This document shows, piece after piece, positions 18,642 to 27,121 of a stretch of DNA of 64,000 nt (the stretch's first letter is position 1; every line of letters starts with the position of its first letter). Both the position numbers and the translations under genes were made by a program. Origin of the DNA: Luteimonas viscosa (GTDB taxonomy: Bacteria > Pseudomonadota > Gammaproteobacteria > Xanthomonadales > Xanthomonadaceae); NCBI RefSeq assembly GCF_008244685.1, contig NZ_VTFT01000001.1, positions 2,769,248 to 2,833,247 on the forward strand, in the 5' to 3' direction. The notes under the pieces are model-generated. The model saw nothing but the letters and a program-made list of their open reading frames with translations. It was not told the DNA's origin and did not search any database.

Positions 18642-20725
18642 CGTGCACCTCCCCAGCGCAGTTCGACATCGAAGGCGACGCGCTGCTCGCGTGCGCCGTC
18701 GTAGACCGGTCGCGACCAGGCGGCGCCGTATTCGAACTCGTGGCCGTCGCGACGCCACAGGTGGCGATAGCCCAGCGACGGCACCCAGTGCATCGACTGC
18801 CCGCGCTGCCAGTACGGGCCGGCGGCGATCTCGAAGCGTTGCTGGAAGGCGCTCTCGTAGCGACGCCAGGTGATGTGGTCGGCGCGCAGGCCCAGCGTCG
18901 CCGAGGCATCGCGCTCCGGATTGAAGTAGGCGGTCCGGTCGCCCTGCGAAGCGCGCCCGACGTGGACCGACGCGAGCCCATCGACCATCAGGTGCGGCCG
19001 GCTGAGCAGGCGACGCGTGGCGTCGAGGCCCAGCTGGTCGCGGATGTTGCCGTCCTCGTAGCGCAGGCGCGAGGCGCGGGCATCGAGGCCCACGGTGTCG
19101 CTCGGCGTCCACGCCGCGGACAGCGTGAGGCTGTCGGCGGTGATCCCGAGCCGGCGCGCCTGCAGCGACGCCTGCGGATCGAGCCTCGCGATCGCCGCGC
19201 CCGCGTGCCAGGCATCGGAGAAGCGCCAGTCGCCGGCGACGGTCCACGCGGTCGCGCCGCGGTCGTCGGCATCGCTGACGCGCGAGACGGTGGCCGATGC
19301 GCCCAGCCGGTCATGGCGGTACCAGCCGCCGATGCCGGCGCTGCGGTAGCGCGTGCGCGCGGCCCCGGTGTCGGCGCCGAAGTCCGCCCATGTGTCCTGC
19401 GCGAGCACGCCGATGCGCCAGCGGTCGTCGATCAGCGGCGACCGCAGGTCGAGCGCATGGCCACCGTCGCGACTGCCGAACGGCGACTGCGGGCTGCCAC
19501 CGTCGCGCGCGCGGCTGCGTCCGCGGTTCGCCGACAGCGTGGCCTGCACGCCCCGATGGCGGTCGAGCGCCCGTTCAACGCGGACGAGGCGCGGATCTTC
19601 CGGATAGGTCGCGTCGAGCGCGGCGTACGCATCGCGCGCAGCGCCGATCCGGTCGAGTGCGGTCAGCGCGCCGACGCGGCCGGCAAGGGCGTCGCGATCC
19701 TGCGGATCCGCGGTCAACGCCATGTCGTAGCGTTCCAGCGCGGCCGCCGGTCGGCGGCGCCTCGATTCCATCGCGCCGATCGCCGCCTGCAGCCCGGGGT
19801 TCGCCGGACCAATGTTGCCGAGAGCGTGCAGCATCGCCTCGGCGCGGGCCTGGTCATTGCCATACGAATGCGCGAGCGCCAGGTTCAAGTCGGCGCTGTA
19901 GCGGTCCCAGTTCTCGTAGCCGGCGCGGGCGCCGGGCTGGCGCGGCCAGGCGGGCTGCGACGCAGCGAGCGTTTCGAACAGCGGCATCGCGAGGTCGAAA
20001 CGCTCCTGCTCCATCCAGGCGTAGGCCAGCAGGATCCGGGCGTTCACGTCGTCCGGGCGATGCGCGAGCGCGGCCTCGAGCACGCGCGAAGCGTCTTCGG
20101 GGCGGCGCAGCGCCAGCAGCGAATCGCCGACGGTGCCGAGCGCGTAGGCCGGCACCTCGACGCCATCGGCCAGCAGGGCGTCGTAGCCGTCGACGACCTC
20201 CTGGTGGCGTTGCAGGCTGTTGAGCGCGGACAACGCGTCGACCCGCAGTCGCGTGCGTTCCCAGTTGGTCCGGCGCGGGGCGTTTCGCTGCAACACGCGC
20301 AGGGCCTCCAGCGCAGCCCTGGCTTCGTCGAGGCGCCGGGTGGGCGATTCCGGTTCGACCCGGCCCCAGCCGATGCGGCGGGCGATCGCGTCGCCCTGGA
20401 TCCGCTCGATCTCGTGCGTGGCGAACAGCGCGGGACGCGCGGCGACGGCTTCGGAAGCGAGTATCGAACTGCCGAGATCGGCCAGCGTCAGCGCACGCAG
20501 GCGATACGCCTCGTCGTCACTCGGATCACGCGCCAGGCGGCGCTCGAGTGCCAGCAGGGCGGCAGCGTGGTGCTCGCGTGCCGATGGCGCGGCGCTACCG
20601 GGCGCCGGCGTGCGGGTCTCGCTGCCAGCCGACGTTTGTGCGATCACGGGCGCGCACAGGGCGGCAAGCAGGGCAAGCGGAAGCGGATGGAAGCCCGGGG
20701 CAGAACATCGTGGGGAGAGGGGCAC
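18638..20725 (-). CDS. pgaA: PNAG export outer-membrane porin PgaA
   Basis: 695 residues, shorter than the 807-residue E. coli PgaA. A signal peptide (PLALLAALCAPVIAQ) is followed by a TPR superhelix to about residue 400 (RRPEDASRVLEAALAHRPDD; AALERYDMALTADPQDRDAL) and a C-terminal beta-barrel of alternating strands ending RVAFDVELRWGGAR. It exports deacetylated PNAG through the outer membrane. First gene of the operon; the promoter must lie in 20726-20940. Confidence 0.9.
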   Translation of the reverse strand: MPLSPRCSAPGFHPLPLALLAALCAPVIAQTSAGSETRTPAPGSAAPSAREHHAAALLALERRLARDPSDDEAYRLRALTLADLGSSILASEAVAARPALFATHEIERIQGDAIARRIGWGRVEPESPTRRLDEARAALEALRVLQRNAPRRTNWERTRLRVDALSALNSLQRHQEVVDGYDALLADGVEVPAYALGTVGDSLLALRRPEDASRVLEAALAHRPDDVNARILLAYAWMEQERFDLAMPLFETLAASQPAWPRQPGARAGYENWDRYSADLNLALAHSYGNDQARAEAMLHALGNIGPANPGLQAAIGAMESRRRRPAAALERYDMALTADPQDRDALAGRVGALTALDRIGAARDAYAALDATYPEDPRLVRVERALDRHRGVQATLSANRGRSRARDGGSPQSPFGSRDGGHALDLRSPLIDDRWRIGVLAQDTWADFGADTGAARTRYRSAGIGGWYRHDRLGASATVSRVSDADDRGATAWTVAGDWRFSDAWHAGAAIARLDPQASLQARRLGITADSLTLSAAWTPSDTVGLDARASRLRYEDGNIRDQLGLDATRRLLSRPHLMVDGLASVHVGRASQGDRTAYFNPERDASATLGLRADHITWRRYESAFQQRFEIAAGPYWQRGQSMHWVPSLGYRHLWRRDGHEFEYGAAWSRPVYDGAREQRVAFDVELRWGGAR

Positions 20726-20974
20726 TTGGATGGTTTCGAAAAAAGAAGTCTAGCGGCGTCGCGCCAATAACGTGACCAACGTCTCAGATTGGGGTGGAGC
20801 GTGACCGCGCAGGCGTCAACGTGATGTCGCGGCCGCGGTGCGCAAGCGCGTGTGATTCAGGTACGGGCGCGCGGTGCTGCCCATCCGTAGGCAAAGGCGG
20901 GCGTCTGCGCCACCTGCGTTCAGGAAACAGCACCCGGTGTGCATGCTTGCCTTGCATTCAGTTCTGGAGAGCCT

Positions 20975-21632
20975 GTGGGCCACGCGGCCCGCGTGACGCG
21001 CGGTTCGAGCCGAGACTGGATGCACGGCGACGGCCGCGTGGCGATCGGTGCAGCGCTCATGCCGCTCGCCGCGTCGCTGCCCGATCCGCTGCGCATCGGT
21101 CTCGCGTTCCGAATGCCCGGGGACTTCAACACGCTCGAGTGGTACGGCAAGGGGCCGCACGAAAGTTATCTCGACCGCCAGACGGGTGCCGCGCTCGGCC
21201 GCTGGACCTGCGCGATCGCCGACCAGCACCACGACTACATGCGCCCACAGGAAACCGGCAACAAGGTCGGCGTGCGCTGGTTCGCGGTGCGCGGGCAGAA
21301 CCTGTCCACGCTCACCGTGCGCGGCGAGCAGCCGCTCTCGGCCAGCGTGCTCGCGTTCCGTACGAATACCTGGATCGTCGCCCGCCGGGCACGTCACGCA
21401 GCAGCGACATCGTGCCGCGCAGCGCAGCGACGTGTGTGTGGTGATCGATGCCGTGCAGAGCAGCGGCCTCGGCGGCACCGACAGCCGGAGCCCGCTGGGG
21501 CGACCGCTCGAGCGCTACCGCAGCCCGGTCGAGTCGCTGCAATATGCGTTCACGCTGGAGGCCTCGCCGCCTGTGCCCGCCATCCGCGACGTACGCGCGG
21601 CAACGGCCACCGGCAGCCCAGTCGTCGATTGA
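20975..21632 (+). pseudogene. C-terminal remnant of a GH2 beta-galactosidase (frameshifted)
   Basis: Starting around 20975 the plus strand encodes the C-terminal beta-sandwich of GH2 beta-galactosidases: DPLRIGLAFRMPGDFNTLEW, GKGPHESYLDRQTGAALGRW and DYMRPQETGNKVGVRWF. Near 21355 homology moves to another frame (YEYLDRRPPGTSRSSDIVPR) and near 21425 to a third (VVIDAVQSSGLGGTDS ... SPVESLQYAFTLEA), ending at TGA 21632. The catalytic and N-terminal domains are absent. Two frameshifts and the missing front make this a decayed gene. Confidence 0.8.
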
Positions 21633-21660
21633 CGCGGGGCAAGGGCGGCTCAGGGCGTTC

Positions 21661-21804
21661 TCGGGTTCGCTTCGCTTACCCGGGCTACGACGCCGTAGCC
21701 GGATAAGGCCGAAGGCCGCATCCGGGGAAAGCGCCGGTCTCCGCCATCGGCTGTTCGCTGACGTAGCCAAGCGTCCCGGGTGCGCTTCGCTTACCCGGGC
21801 TACG
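21661..21804. repeat. REP-like palindromic intergenic repeats
   Basis: A 22-base unit (core TTCGCTTACCCGGGCTACG) occurs at 21668-21689 and again at 21783-21804. Between them, 21699-21725 forms a hairpin with arms CCGGAT/ATCCGG and an inner GGCC/GGCC pair, resembling enterobacterial REP palindromes. They lie just after the beta-galactosidase remnant in otherwise empty DNA. This family differs from the one in 47.9-63.6 kb. Confidence 0.6.
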
Positions 21805-21945
21805 GCGCCGCGATGGTGCGCGTGCGCGGTGTCCAGTCGACGCTCAACAACGTCGTCTCGCAGGCACCCGGCAATAGCGCTACGGGTGTCTCCGTGGGGT
21901 TCACCGCAGGCGGTGAGCAGATCCGGCCAGGCGAGCATCCGAGCA

Positions 21946-22338
21946 TCAGGGAAGGTGGAAGCGGGCCTCCTGCGTCTTGCCGCCGAACCCGTAGGCACTC
22001 GCGCGCACGTCGTCGATATGGATGTAGCTTTCCTCGTGCAGCTCCCCAAGCAAGCCTGCGAAGCCATCGAAAGCCTCGCGGATGTACTGCGCCTTCTGTT
22101 GCCTGGTATTGCTCTCGTCGACGATCTTGATGTCGAAATGGAAACTCCGCTTGCCCTGTTCGAGCAGGGTGCGCCCGCCGACGACCCAGTCGGCGGGATC
22201 GACGTACTCGACCACGATCGCGGTCAGTTCCGGCTTCTTGCCGAGGATACGCGTGGTCAGTTCCAGCAGCATGGCGCTGATGGCCCTGGTCGTGTCGGGA
22301 GATTTCGTGTCGCTGACCTTGACCTTGAGGATCGGCAT
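21946..22338 (-). CDS. tautomerase family protein
   Basis: 130 residues starting MPILKVKVSDTKSPDTTRAI. Pro-2, exposed after Met removal, is the catalytic base of the 4-oxalocrotonate tautomerase superfamily. The length suggests a fused double betaalphabeta unit as in the MSAD/CaaD-like or DUF1904-type branches. The substrate is not known. A copy of the 18-bp element that also precedes the upstream MarR gene lies 12 bases before the start codon. Confidence 0.8.
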   Translation of the reverse strand: MPILKVKVSDTKSPDTTRAISAMLLELTTRILGKKPELTAIVVEYVDPADWVVGGRTLLEQGKRSFHFDIKIVDESNTRQQKAQYIREAFDGFAGLLGELHEESYIHIDDVRASAYGFGGKTQEARFHLP

Positions 22339-22349
22339 GGCGGTTCCTT

Positions 22350-22367
22350 TGATTAGCTATGCAACTA
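22350..22367. promoter_or_regulatory. candidate MarR operator before the tautomerase gene
   Basis: TGATTAGCTATGCAACTA, identical to 22837-22854 in front of the MarR gene. It contains a TAG...CTA partial dyad (TAGTTGCATAGCTA on the minus strand), typical of MarR-family sites, and sits directly upstream of the tautomerase start at 22338. Confidence 0.6.
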
Positions 22368-22399
22368 TATGGACGTGATGCAGGGATCGAATCGGCGGG

Positions 22400-22816
22400 T
22401 CACTCCAGCGAAGAACGAACCCTGCGGATCCTGGCGACGGCATCGCCGAAGTCCTCGTCGCCGAGGACGCGCTTGAGCTGGCGGGTCACGTTGCTGCTGG
22501 CCTGGTTGATCGCATCGCCGATGGCCAGCGCGGCAGAGGTGGGGTGGATGGACTGTCCACGACCGTCCGATGCGGAACCCTTGCGCACCAGCAGGTCCTT
22601 GGATTCCAGGCCGTCGATCAGCCTGGTCACGGTGGGGCGCGCGAGGGACAGCGTTTCCGCCAGCTCGAAAGGGGCCAGGCCCGGATGCTTCAGCACGGTC
22701 CGCAGCAGGAACGCCTGTGGCGGGGTCAGTCCGAACGGTGCGAACGCCGCCGACCATTTGCGTTCCAGCTGGCGGACCAGCGCCGATGTATTGAAATAGA
22801 GGCAACCTTCGAACAT
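22400..22816 (-). CDS. MarR-family transcriptional regulator
   Basis: 138 residues. The winged helix-turn-helix is LAPFELAETLSLARPTVTRL (residues 46-65) followed by wing DLLVRKGSASDGRGQSIH. Flanking helices dimerise. It lies 61 bases upstream of the tautomerase gene on the same strand, and identical 18-bp elements precede both genes, so it probably represses itself and the tautomerase. ATG 22816 is the first start compatible with the family. Confidence 0.88.
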   Translation of the reverse strand: MFEGCLYFNTSALVRQLERKWSAAFAPFGLTPPQAFLLRTVLKHPGLAPFELAETLSLARPTVTRLIDGLESKDLLVRKGSASDGRGQSIHPTSAALAIGDAINQASSNVTRQLKRVLGDEDFGDAVARIRRVRSSLE

Positions 22817-22836
22817 ATGGGCACACTACGCCGATA

Positions 22837-22854
22837 TGATTAGCTATGCAACTA
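22837..22854. promoter_or_regulatory. candidate MarR operator before the marR-type gene
   Basis: Second exact copy of TGATTAGCTATGCAACTA, 20 bases upstream of the MarR start codon at 22816. The two copies are in the same orientation relative to their genes. Confidence 0.6.
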
Positions 22855-23039
22855 CATCGACGGAACAGGTTGTTGCGCCCTGGAGCGGACCATCGCTCCT
22901 GGCGAGATACTGCCTGCCCTCATCGGGCATCGCAGAGGCTGTTCCACCAGCCGGCCCTGGCTGGTGAAGCAGTGGATCAACAGCCGCAAGTCTGGGAAAG
23001 TCGCTGCTGACGAGGAGCCAGGATTTCCGGGGAGGACGC

Positions 23040-23609
23040 ATGGGCAAGATGATCTGCGCGGTGCTGCTGGGACTGTGTCTGCATGCCCCGCACGCCGGGG
23101 CGCAGGTGCTGTGGGAGGGCGCGAGCTACGGCATGAGCCCGGCGCAGGTACAACAACGCTTTCCGCGAGCGCAGATGCCGGAGGTCCCGGACAAGCTGGC
23201 GGGTGGCGAGGTCGAAGGGCTGCGCCTGGCGGACGTGCGGATGGCGGGCCATGCGTTCACCGCATCGTTCTTCTTCGGGCACGACGGGCTCATGCAGGTC
23301 ATGCTGGGGCTCGACGGGATGCCGGCGCAGGCCGACGGCATGCGGGCTTTCGAGGCGGTCGCCGGCGAGCTCGGGGCCGCGCACGGCAAGCCGCACTCCA
23401 GCGAATGGACGCATGCGCCGTTCCAGCGCAGGACCGCGCAGTGGATGGTCGATGGCGCCACGGTCAAGGTGTTCTACATGGACGTCGGCACGGCGTCGAT
23501 CGTGAACGTGATCCACCAGGCGCGTGCGCCGGATGCGCCGCCCGGTCCGCGACTGCGGACGCCGACCGGATCGGGTCGGACGGGCGAGGCAGGGCGGCGG
23601 GGTGAATGA
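23040..23609 (+). CDS. secreted protein of unknown function
   Basis: 189 residues with a clear signal peptide (MGKMICAVLLGLCLHAPHAGA) and a strong GGGGAGG ribosome-binding site. The mature part begins VLWEGASYGMSPAQVQQRFP, a pattern seen in periplasmic proteins with a short betaalpha motif. The last 30 residues are Pro/Arg-rich and probably disordered. No enzyme motif recognised. Confidence 0.7.
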   Translation: MGKMICAVLLGLCLHAPHAGAQVLWEGASYGMSPAQVQQRFPRAQMPEVPDKLAGGEVEGLRLADVRMAGHAFTASFFFGHDGLMQVMLGLDGMPAQADGMRAFEAVAGELGAAHGKPHSSEWTHAPFQRRTAQWMVDGATVKVFYMDVGTASIVNVIHQARAPDAPPGPRLRTPTGSGRTGEAGRRGE

Positions 23610-23737
23610 GCGTCCGGGTGGACAGGTTGCAGGGCCGGCGCCGAGGGGAGCACGGAAGTCGCCCGATGGAGTCAGGACGGAACCGCAACGTCAACGTCGA
23701 CGGCGACTGTGCGTGGAAGATGGACCCGCAGCTGGAC

Positions 23738-24415
23738 TCAGTCGGCGTTCTTGCGCACGAAATAGGTGAGGTAGATCAGCCCGCGATCATCCGACCCCAT
23801 CGTGGTGCTCGCGTCGAAGAAATGTTCCTGGAACCAGGGCTCATTCATTACTTCGACCATCAGCGCCTGCCAGTCGTTCGTGTCGTCGAGGACGTTACGG
23901 TACGGCACGGCCGAGATCGTGCAGATCGAACGGGTGCAGCGCGGTTCGCCGATTTCCAGGCCAGTCCTGCCGCCCTGGCGTTCGCGCAGGGCCCGGCCAA
24001 GCGCGTCCTGCATCTGCGGTGACCAGCCCGGATCCAATTCCTCGTGGGTGGCGAGGTGCAGGAATTCCTTCTGGCGTTCGTCGCCTGCCGCAAGCCCCTC
24101 GGCGAACTTCGCGACCCGCCCGATATTCTCGGCGGACAACGGTGCCGGGCCGAGCGCCGCGACGGCCGCCTCGCCCGGGGGCGCGAGATGCGCGTTGCCG
24201 CCATCGGACGATTCTCCGATCTGTTTCCCGTCGTCAGCCCTGCCGGGCGCGCTCGCGCTGTGCGTACCCATGCGCGGAGAGGCTCCGCCGGCGTCAGCTC
24301 GTGTCGGCGTGGGCTGCGATGTCGCAGTGTGTCGGGGGGTCTGCTGCACGTAGATCCCGACAACGATCACGCATGCAAGCACGAGGGCGATGGCAATCCC
24401 GATCTTCCGGTTCAC
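23738..24415 (-). CDS. membrane-anchored protein of unknown function
   Basis: 225 residues from GTG 24415, which is favoured over upstream ATGs because GGGAGGATCCA precedes it. The N-terminus is a signal anchor (IGIAIALVLACVIVVGIYV), followed by a Thr/Pro/Ala-rich linker to about residue 90 and a folded C-terminal part with a Cys pair (EPRCTRSICTIS) that may form a disulfide. Likely periplasmic. No known family recognised. Confidence 0.7.
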   Translation of the reverse strand: MNRKIGIAIALVLACVIVVGIYVQQTPRHTATSQPTPTRADAGGASPRMGTHSASAPGRADDGKQIGESSDGGNAHLAPPGEAAVAALGPAPLSAENIGRVAKFAEGLAAGDERQKEFLHLATHEELDPGWSPQMQDALGRALRERQGGRTGLEIGEPRCTRSICTISAVPYRNVLDDTNDWQALMVEVMNEPWFQEHFFDASTTMGSDDRGLIYLTYFVRKNAD

Positions 24416-24615
24416 TGGATCCTCCCGAATGTGCGGATCGTCGCAGGCCTGCACGACTCCATGGGGTCGGGGAAAGCGTCTGAGCGCATTGCAGGGCCGA
24501 CGGACACCTGCTCGGCGCGGAACACGCGATCGCCGGTCAAGCGAGCGCACTTTCCCCCAATCGCGCCGGAAAGTCGACTCCGACCGTTGCAGCAGCGCTG
24601 TCTCTTCCTTGCGGG

Positions 24616-25290
24616 TCACACGCGATACCCGACCCACCCGCGGAACGTGAATCCGGCATAGAACAACTCGATCCCCTCGAAACCCGCTTGTTCGAGCAGG
24701 CGGACCTCCGCCTCGGGCGACATGACCGGCAGCCGTTCGCGCATCGCCGCGTTCGCCGCGTCCGCCCCAGGCGCCAGGCGACCGGACGGCGATGCGAACG
24801 CGGCGTAGCGCCGGAGCCAGCGGGTCTTGCCCGCTTCGCTGGTATCGAAACTGTGGTGCGCGACCACGAGCGGCGCGCCGGGTCGCAGTCGTCGCCGGAG
24901 TTCGCGCAGTGTGTGCAGGCGCGCTTCCGGCGACAGGAAGTGCAGGGTCAGCAGGCAGGCCGCGCCATCGAACGTGGTTTCGGGCGCGTCATCGATATAG
25001 CCCTCGATGAGTTGAATCCCGGGTGCCAGCGTGCCCAGCGTCTCTTCCGCCAGCCCGAGCATCGCAGCCGAGGGATCGACGCCCACCAGCCGCCAGCCCG
25101 GGCGTGCCACGGCGAACGCCTTGAGCTCCAGCCCACCGCCCGCGCCGAGCACCAGCATGCGGCCGTCGTCGGGCACGACCTCCGCCAGCAGCAGCTCCGC
25201 CATCCGGTGCAGCGCCGCCAGTCCGGGCACTTTGGCGATGGGTCCTTCGAGATACCTGGCGACTGCATCGGGATCGTTGAACGAGGACAT
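24616..25290 (-). CDS. class I SAM-dependent methyltransferase
   Basis: 224 residues. SAM-binding motif I is MLVLGAGGGLELKAF, motif II WRLVGVDPSAAML, and the post-motif FDGAACLLTLHFL. The rest (HTLRELRRRLRPGAPLVVAH) is the usual small-molecule methyltransferase scaffold. It is divergent from an Rrf2-type regulator, with only 50 bases between the start codons, and the inverted repeat there probably controls both. Substrate unknown. Confidence 0.88.
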   Translation of the reverse strand: MSSFNDPDAVARYLEGPIAKVPGLAALHRMAELLLAEVVPDDGRMLVLGAGGGLELKAFAVARPGWRLVGVDPSAAMLGLAEETLGTLAPGIQLIEGYIDDAPETTFDGAACLLTLHFLSPEARLHTLRELRRRLRPGAPLVVAHHSFDTSEAGKTRWLRRYAAFASPSGRLAPGADAANAAMRERLPVMSPEAEVRLLEQAGFEGIELFYAGFTFRGWVGYRV

Positions 25291-25322
25291 GACGGCTTGC
25301 GCACTTGACGAGGGGCGCTATT

Positions 25323-25341
25323 TGTAACATCGTTTGTTACA
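25323..25341. promoter_or_regulatory. candidate Rrf2 operator
   Basis: TGTAAC at 25323-25328 and GTTACA at 25336-25341 are exact complements with a 7-base spacer, and the site touches the Rrf2 ATG at 25341. It lies between the divergent methyltransferase and Rrf2 genes, so autoregulation and control of the methyltransferase are likely. Confidence 0.6.
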
Positions 25342-25796
25342 TGAAACGAGACAGCCGCCTGTCCGCCGTCCTCCACGCACTGCTGCACATGGCCGAGCAC
25401 GGCGGGCCGATGACCTCCGAGGCGCTGGGCCGATGCCTGGGCACCAACCCGGTCGTCGTCCGGCGCACGATGGGACTGCTGCGCGAGGCCGGGCTGGTCG
25501 GCGCCGGGCGTGGCCACGCGGGCGGCTGGACGATCCAGGCGGACCTGTCCACGGTGACGCTGCGCGACCTGCACGAGGCCCTCGGCGAGCCGGCGCTGTT
25601 CGCCATCGGCCATCGCAGCGAACATCCGGCCTGCCTGGTCGAACAGGTGGTCAATGCCGCCCTGGACGATGCCTTCGACGAGGCCGAGGCGCTGCTGATG
25701 GAGCGCTTCGCCTCGGTGTCGCTGGCGCAACTGGCCGACGCGTTCGCGCGTCGTCACAAGACGCACAAGGCCCGCAAGCGGAGAGCCGCGGCGTGA
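25341..25796 (+). CDS. Rrf2-family transcriptional regulator
   Basis: 151 residues. The winged helix-turn-helix covers MTSEALGRCLGTNPVVVRRT (residues 24-43) with wing GAGRGHAGGWTIQ. Only one Cys follows (HPACLVEQVV), so a three-Cys Fe-S cluster as in IscR/NsrR is not supported; it resembles the cluster-free YwnA-like branch. The stop overlaps the GTG of the next gene (GTGA), coupling it to the flavoprotein. Confidence 0.88.
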   Translation: MKRDSRLSAVLHALLHMAEHGGPMTSEALGRCLGTNPVVVRRTMGLLREAGLVGAGRGHAGGWTIQADLSTVTLRDLHEALGEPALFAIGHRSEHPACLVEQVVNAALDDAFDEAEALLMERFASVSLAQLADAFARRHKTHKARKRRAAA

Positions 25797-26728
25797 GCGA
25801 GGATGCCATCATCGTCGGCGGCAGCTATGCCGGCATGGCCGCGGCCCTGCAACTGCTCCGGGCGCGACGGCGCGTGCTGGTGATCGACGCCGGGAGGCGA
25901 CGCAACCGCATGGCAGCCACGTCGCACGGGTTCCTCGGCCACGACGGCAGCGACCCCGCGATGATCGCAAGCCTCGCGCGATCGCAGCTCGAGCGTTACC
26001 CCACGCTGCGCTGGATCGACGGTTCGGCGGCGGCGGCGTCCGGCACCCGCGACCACTTCACCGTCACCACGGGCGACGGTGCCGAGCACAAGGGCAGACG
26101 ACTGCTGCTCGCGCCCGGCGTCTCCGACACGTTGCCTCCGGTGCCGGGCCTGGCCGAACGCTGGGGCAGGAGCGTCTTCCATTGCCCCTATTGCCACGGC
26201 TACGAACTCGACCGCGGAGAGATCGGCGTGATCGCCACCGGCCCGATGTCGTTGCACCAGGCCAGGCTGCTGCCGGAGTGGGGCAGGGTGACCCTGTTCC
26301 TGGATGGCAGGCTCGAACTCGACATGCAGTCCGCGGACGAGCTTTCGGCGCTTGGCGTCGCCATCGAACCGACCCCGATCGCGCGGATCGAAGGCCACGC
26401 CGACATCGTGCTGGCGGACGGACGGCGTCGGGGCTTCGCCGGCCTGTTCACCGCATCGCGCAACGCGCCCGCGACCGATCTCGCCGAACGGCTGGGCTGC
26501 GAACTGATGGACACCCCGATGGGCACCCAGGTCCGGACGAACGAGGCGAAGGAAACCAGCGTCCCCGGCGTGTTCGCATGCGGCGACGTCGCGCGCGTGC
26601 CGCATTCGGTCTCGCTCGCAGTCGGCGATGGCGCATGGGCGGGTGCCCAGGTGCACCAGTCGCTGGTGTTCGCGGAGGCGGCCCGGGCGGACCGGAACAG
26701 GCAGTCGCCTACCCGCGTTGCCCGATGA
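25793..26728 (+). CDS. thioredoxin-reductase-like NAD(P)/FAD oxidoreductase
   Basis: 311 residues from GTG 25793, overlapping the Rrf2 stop. The FAD motif is AIIVGGSYAGMAAAL; the redox motif FHCPYCHGYE has the CPYC dithiol of thioredoxin-reductase-like enzymes; the C-terminal VPGVFACGDVARVPHSV is the second FAD site. The NAD(P) Rossmann motif is weak (IGVIATGPMSL lacks GxGxxG), so the electron donor is uncertain. It forms an operon with the Rrf2 regulator and may respond to redox or electrophile stress. Confidence 0.85.
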   Translation: MSEDAIIVGGSYAGMAAALQLLRARRRVLVIDAGRRRNRMAATSHGFLGHDGSDPAMIASLARSQLERYPTLRWIDGSAAAASGTRDHFTVTTGDGAEHKGRRLLLAPGVSDTLPPVPGLAERWGRSVFHCPYCHGYELDRGEIGVIATGPMSLHQARLLPEWGRVTLFLDGRLELDMQSADELSALGVAIEPTPIARIEGHADIVLADGRRRGFAGLFTASRNAPATDLAERLGCELMDTPMGTQVRTNEAKETSVPGVFACGDVARVPHSVSLAVGDGAWAGAQVHQSLVFAEAARADRNRQSPTRVAR

Positions 26729-26954
26729 TCATCGCGGCCCGTTTGTCGGCCTCGATCCTGTGCCTGAAGGACTTGCACATGGCCACGCCGGCATCGGTCA
26801 GGCGCAGGCCCTCGTCGGTGTCCTCGACAAGCGCACTCTCGATCAGCCGCTGCTTCATCTCCGGCTCGATGGGGATGGACTCGTCGCACTGGAATACCCG
26901 GTGCAGGACATCCAGCAGGGCCAGGTCTTCGAGCGGAATCGGATCCATCGTCAT
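26709..26954 (-). CDS. small winged-helix-like protein of unknown function
   Basis: 81 residues. RLIESALVEDTDEGLRLTDA resembles the wing of a small helix-turn-helix domain, but no DNA-recognition helix is obvious. The 3' end overlaps the end of the convergent flavoprotein gene by 20 bases. No strong ribosome-binding site was seen. Probably a real gene on codon use and sequence quality. Confidence 0.55.
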   Translation of the reverse strand: MTMDPIPLEDLALLDVLHRVFQCDESIPIEPEMKQRLIESALVEDTDEGLRLTDAGVAMCKSFRHRIEADKRAAMIIGQRG

Positions 26955-27121
26955 GGCCAGGTCGGGCGAGGTTGCAGGGTTGGGGATCTGCCGGCTGATC
27001 CGTGGAGATGCGCCGCGGTTCCATTATGGACCGATCCCGCTGCCGCGGCCCCGATCCTGCGTTCGCGATTCCGAAGGCCGCGTCGCGCCGGATGGGTCCG
27101 GAAGGGAATCACCGGACCCGT

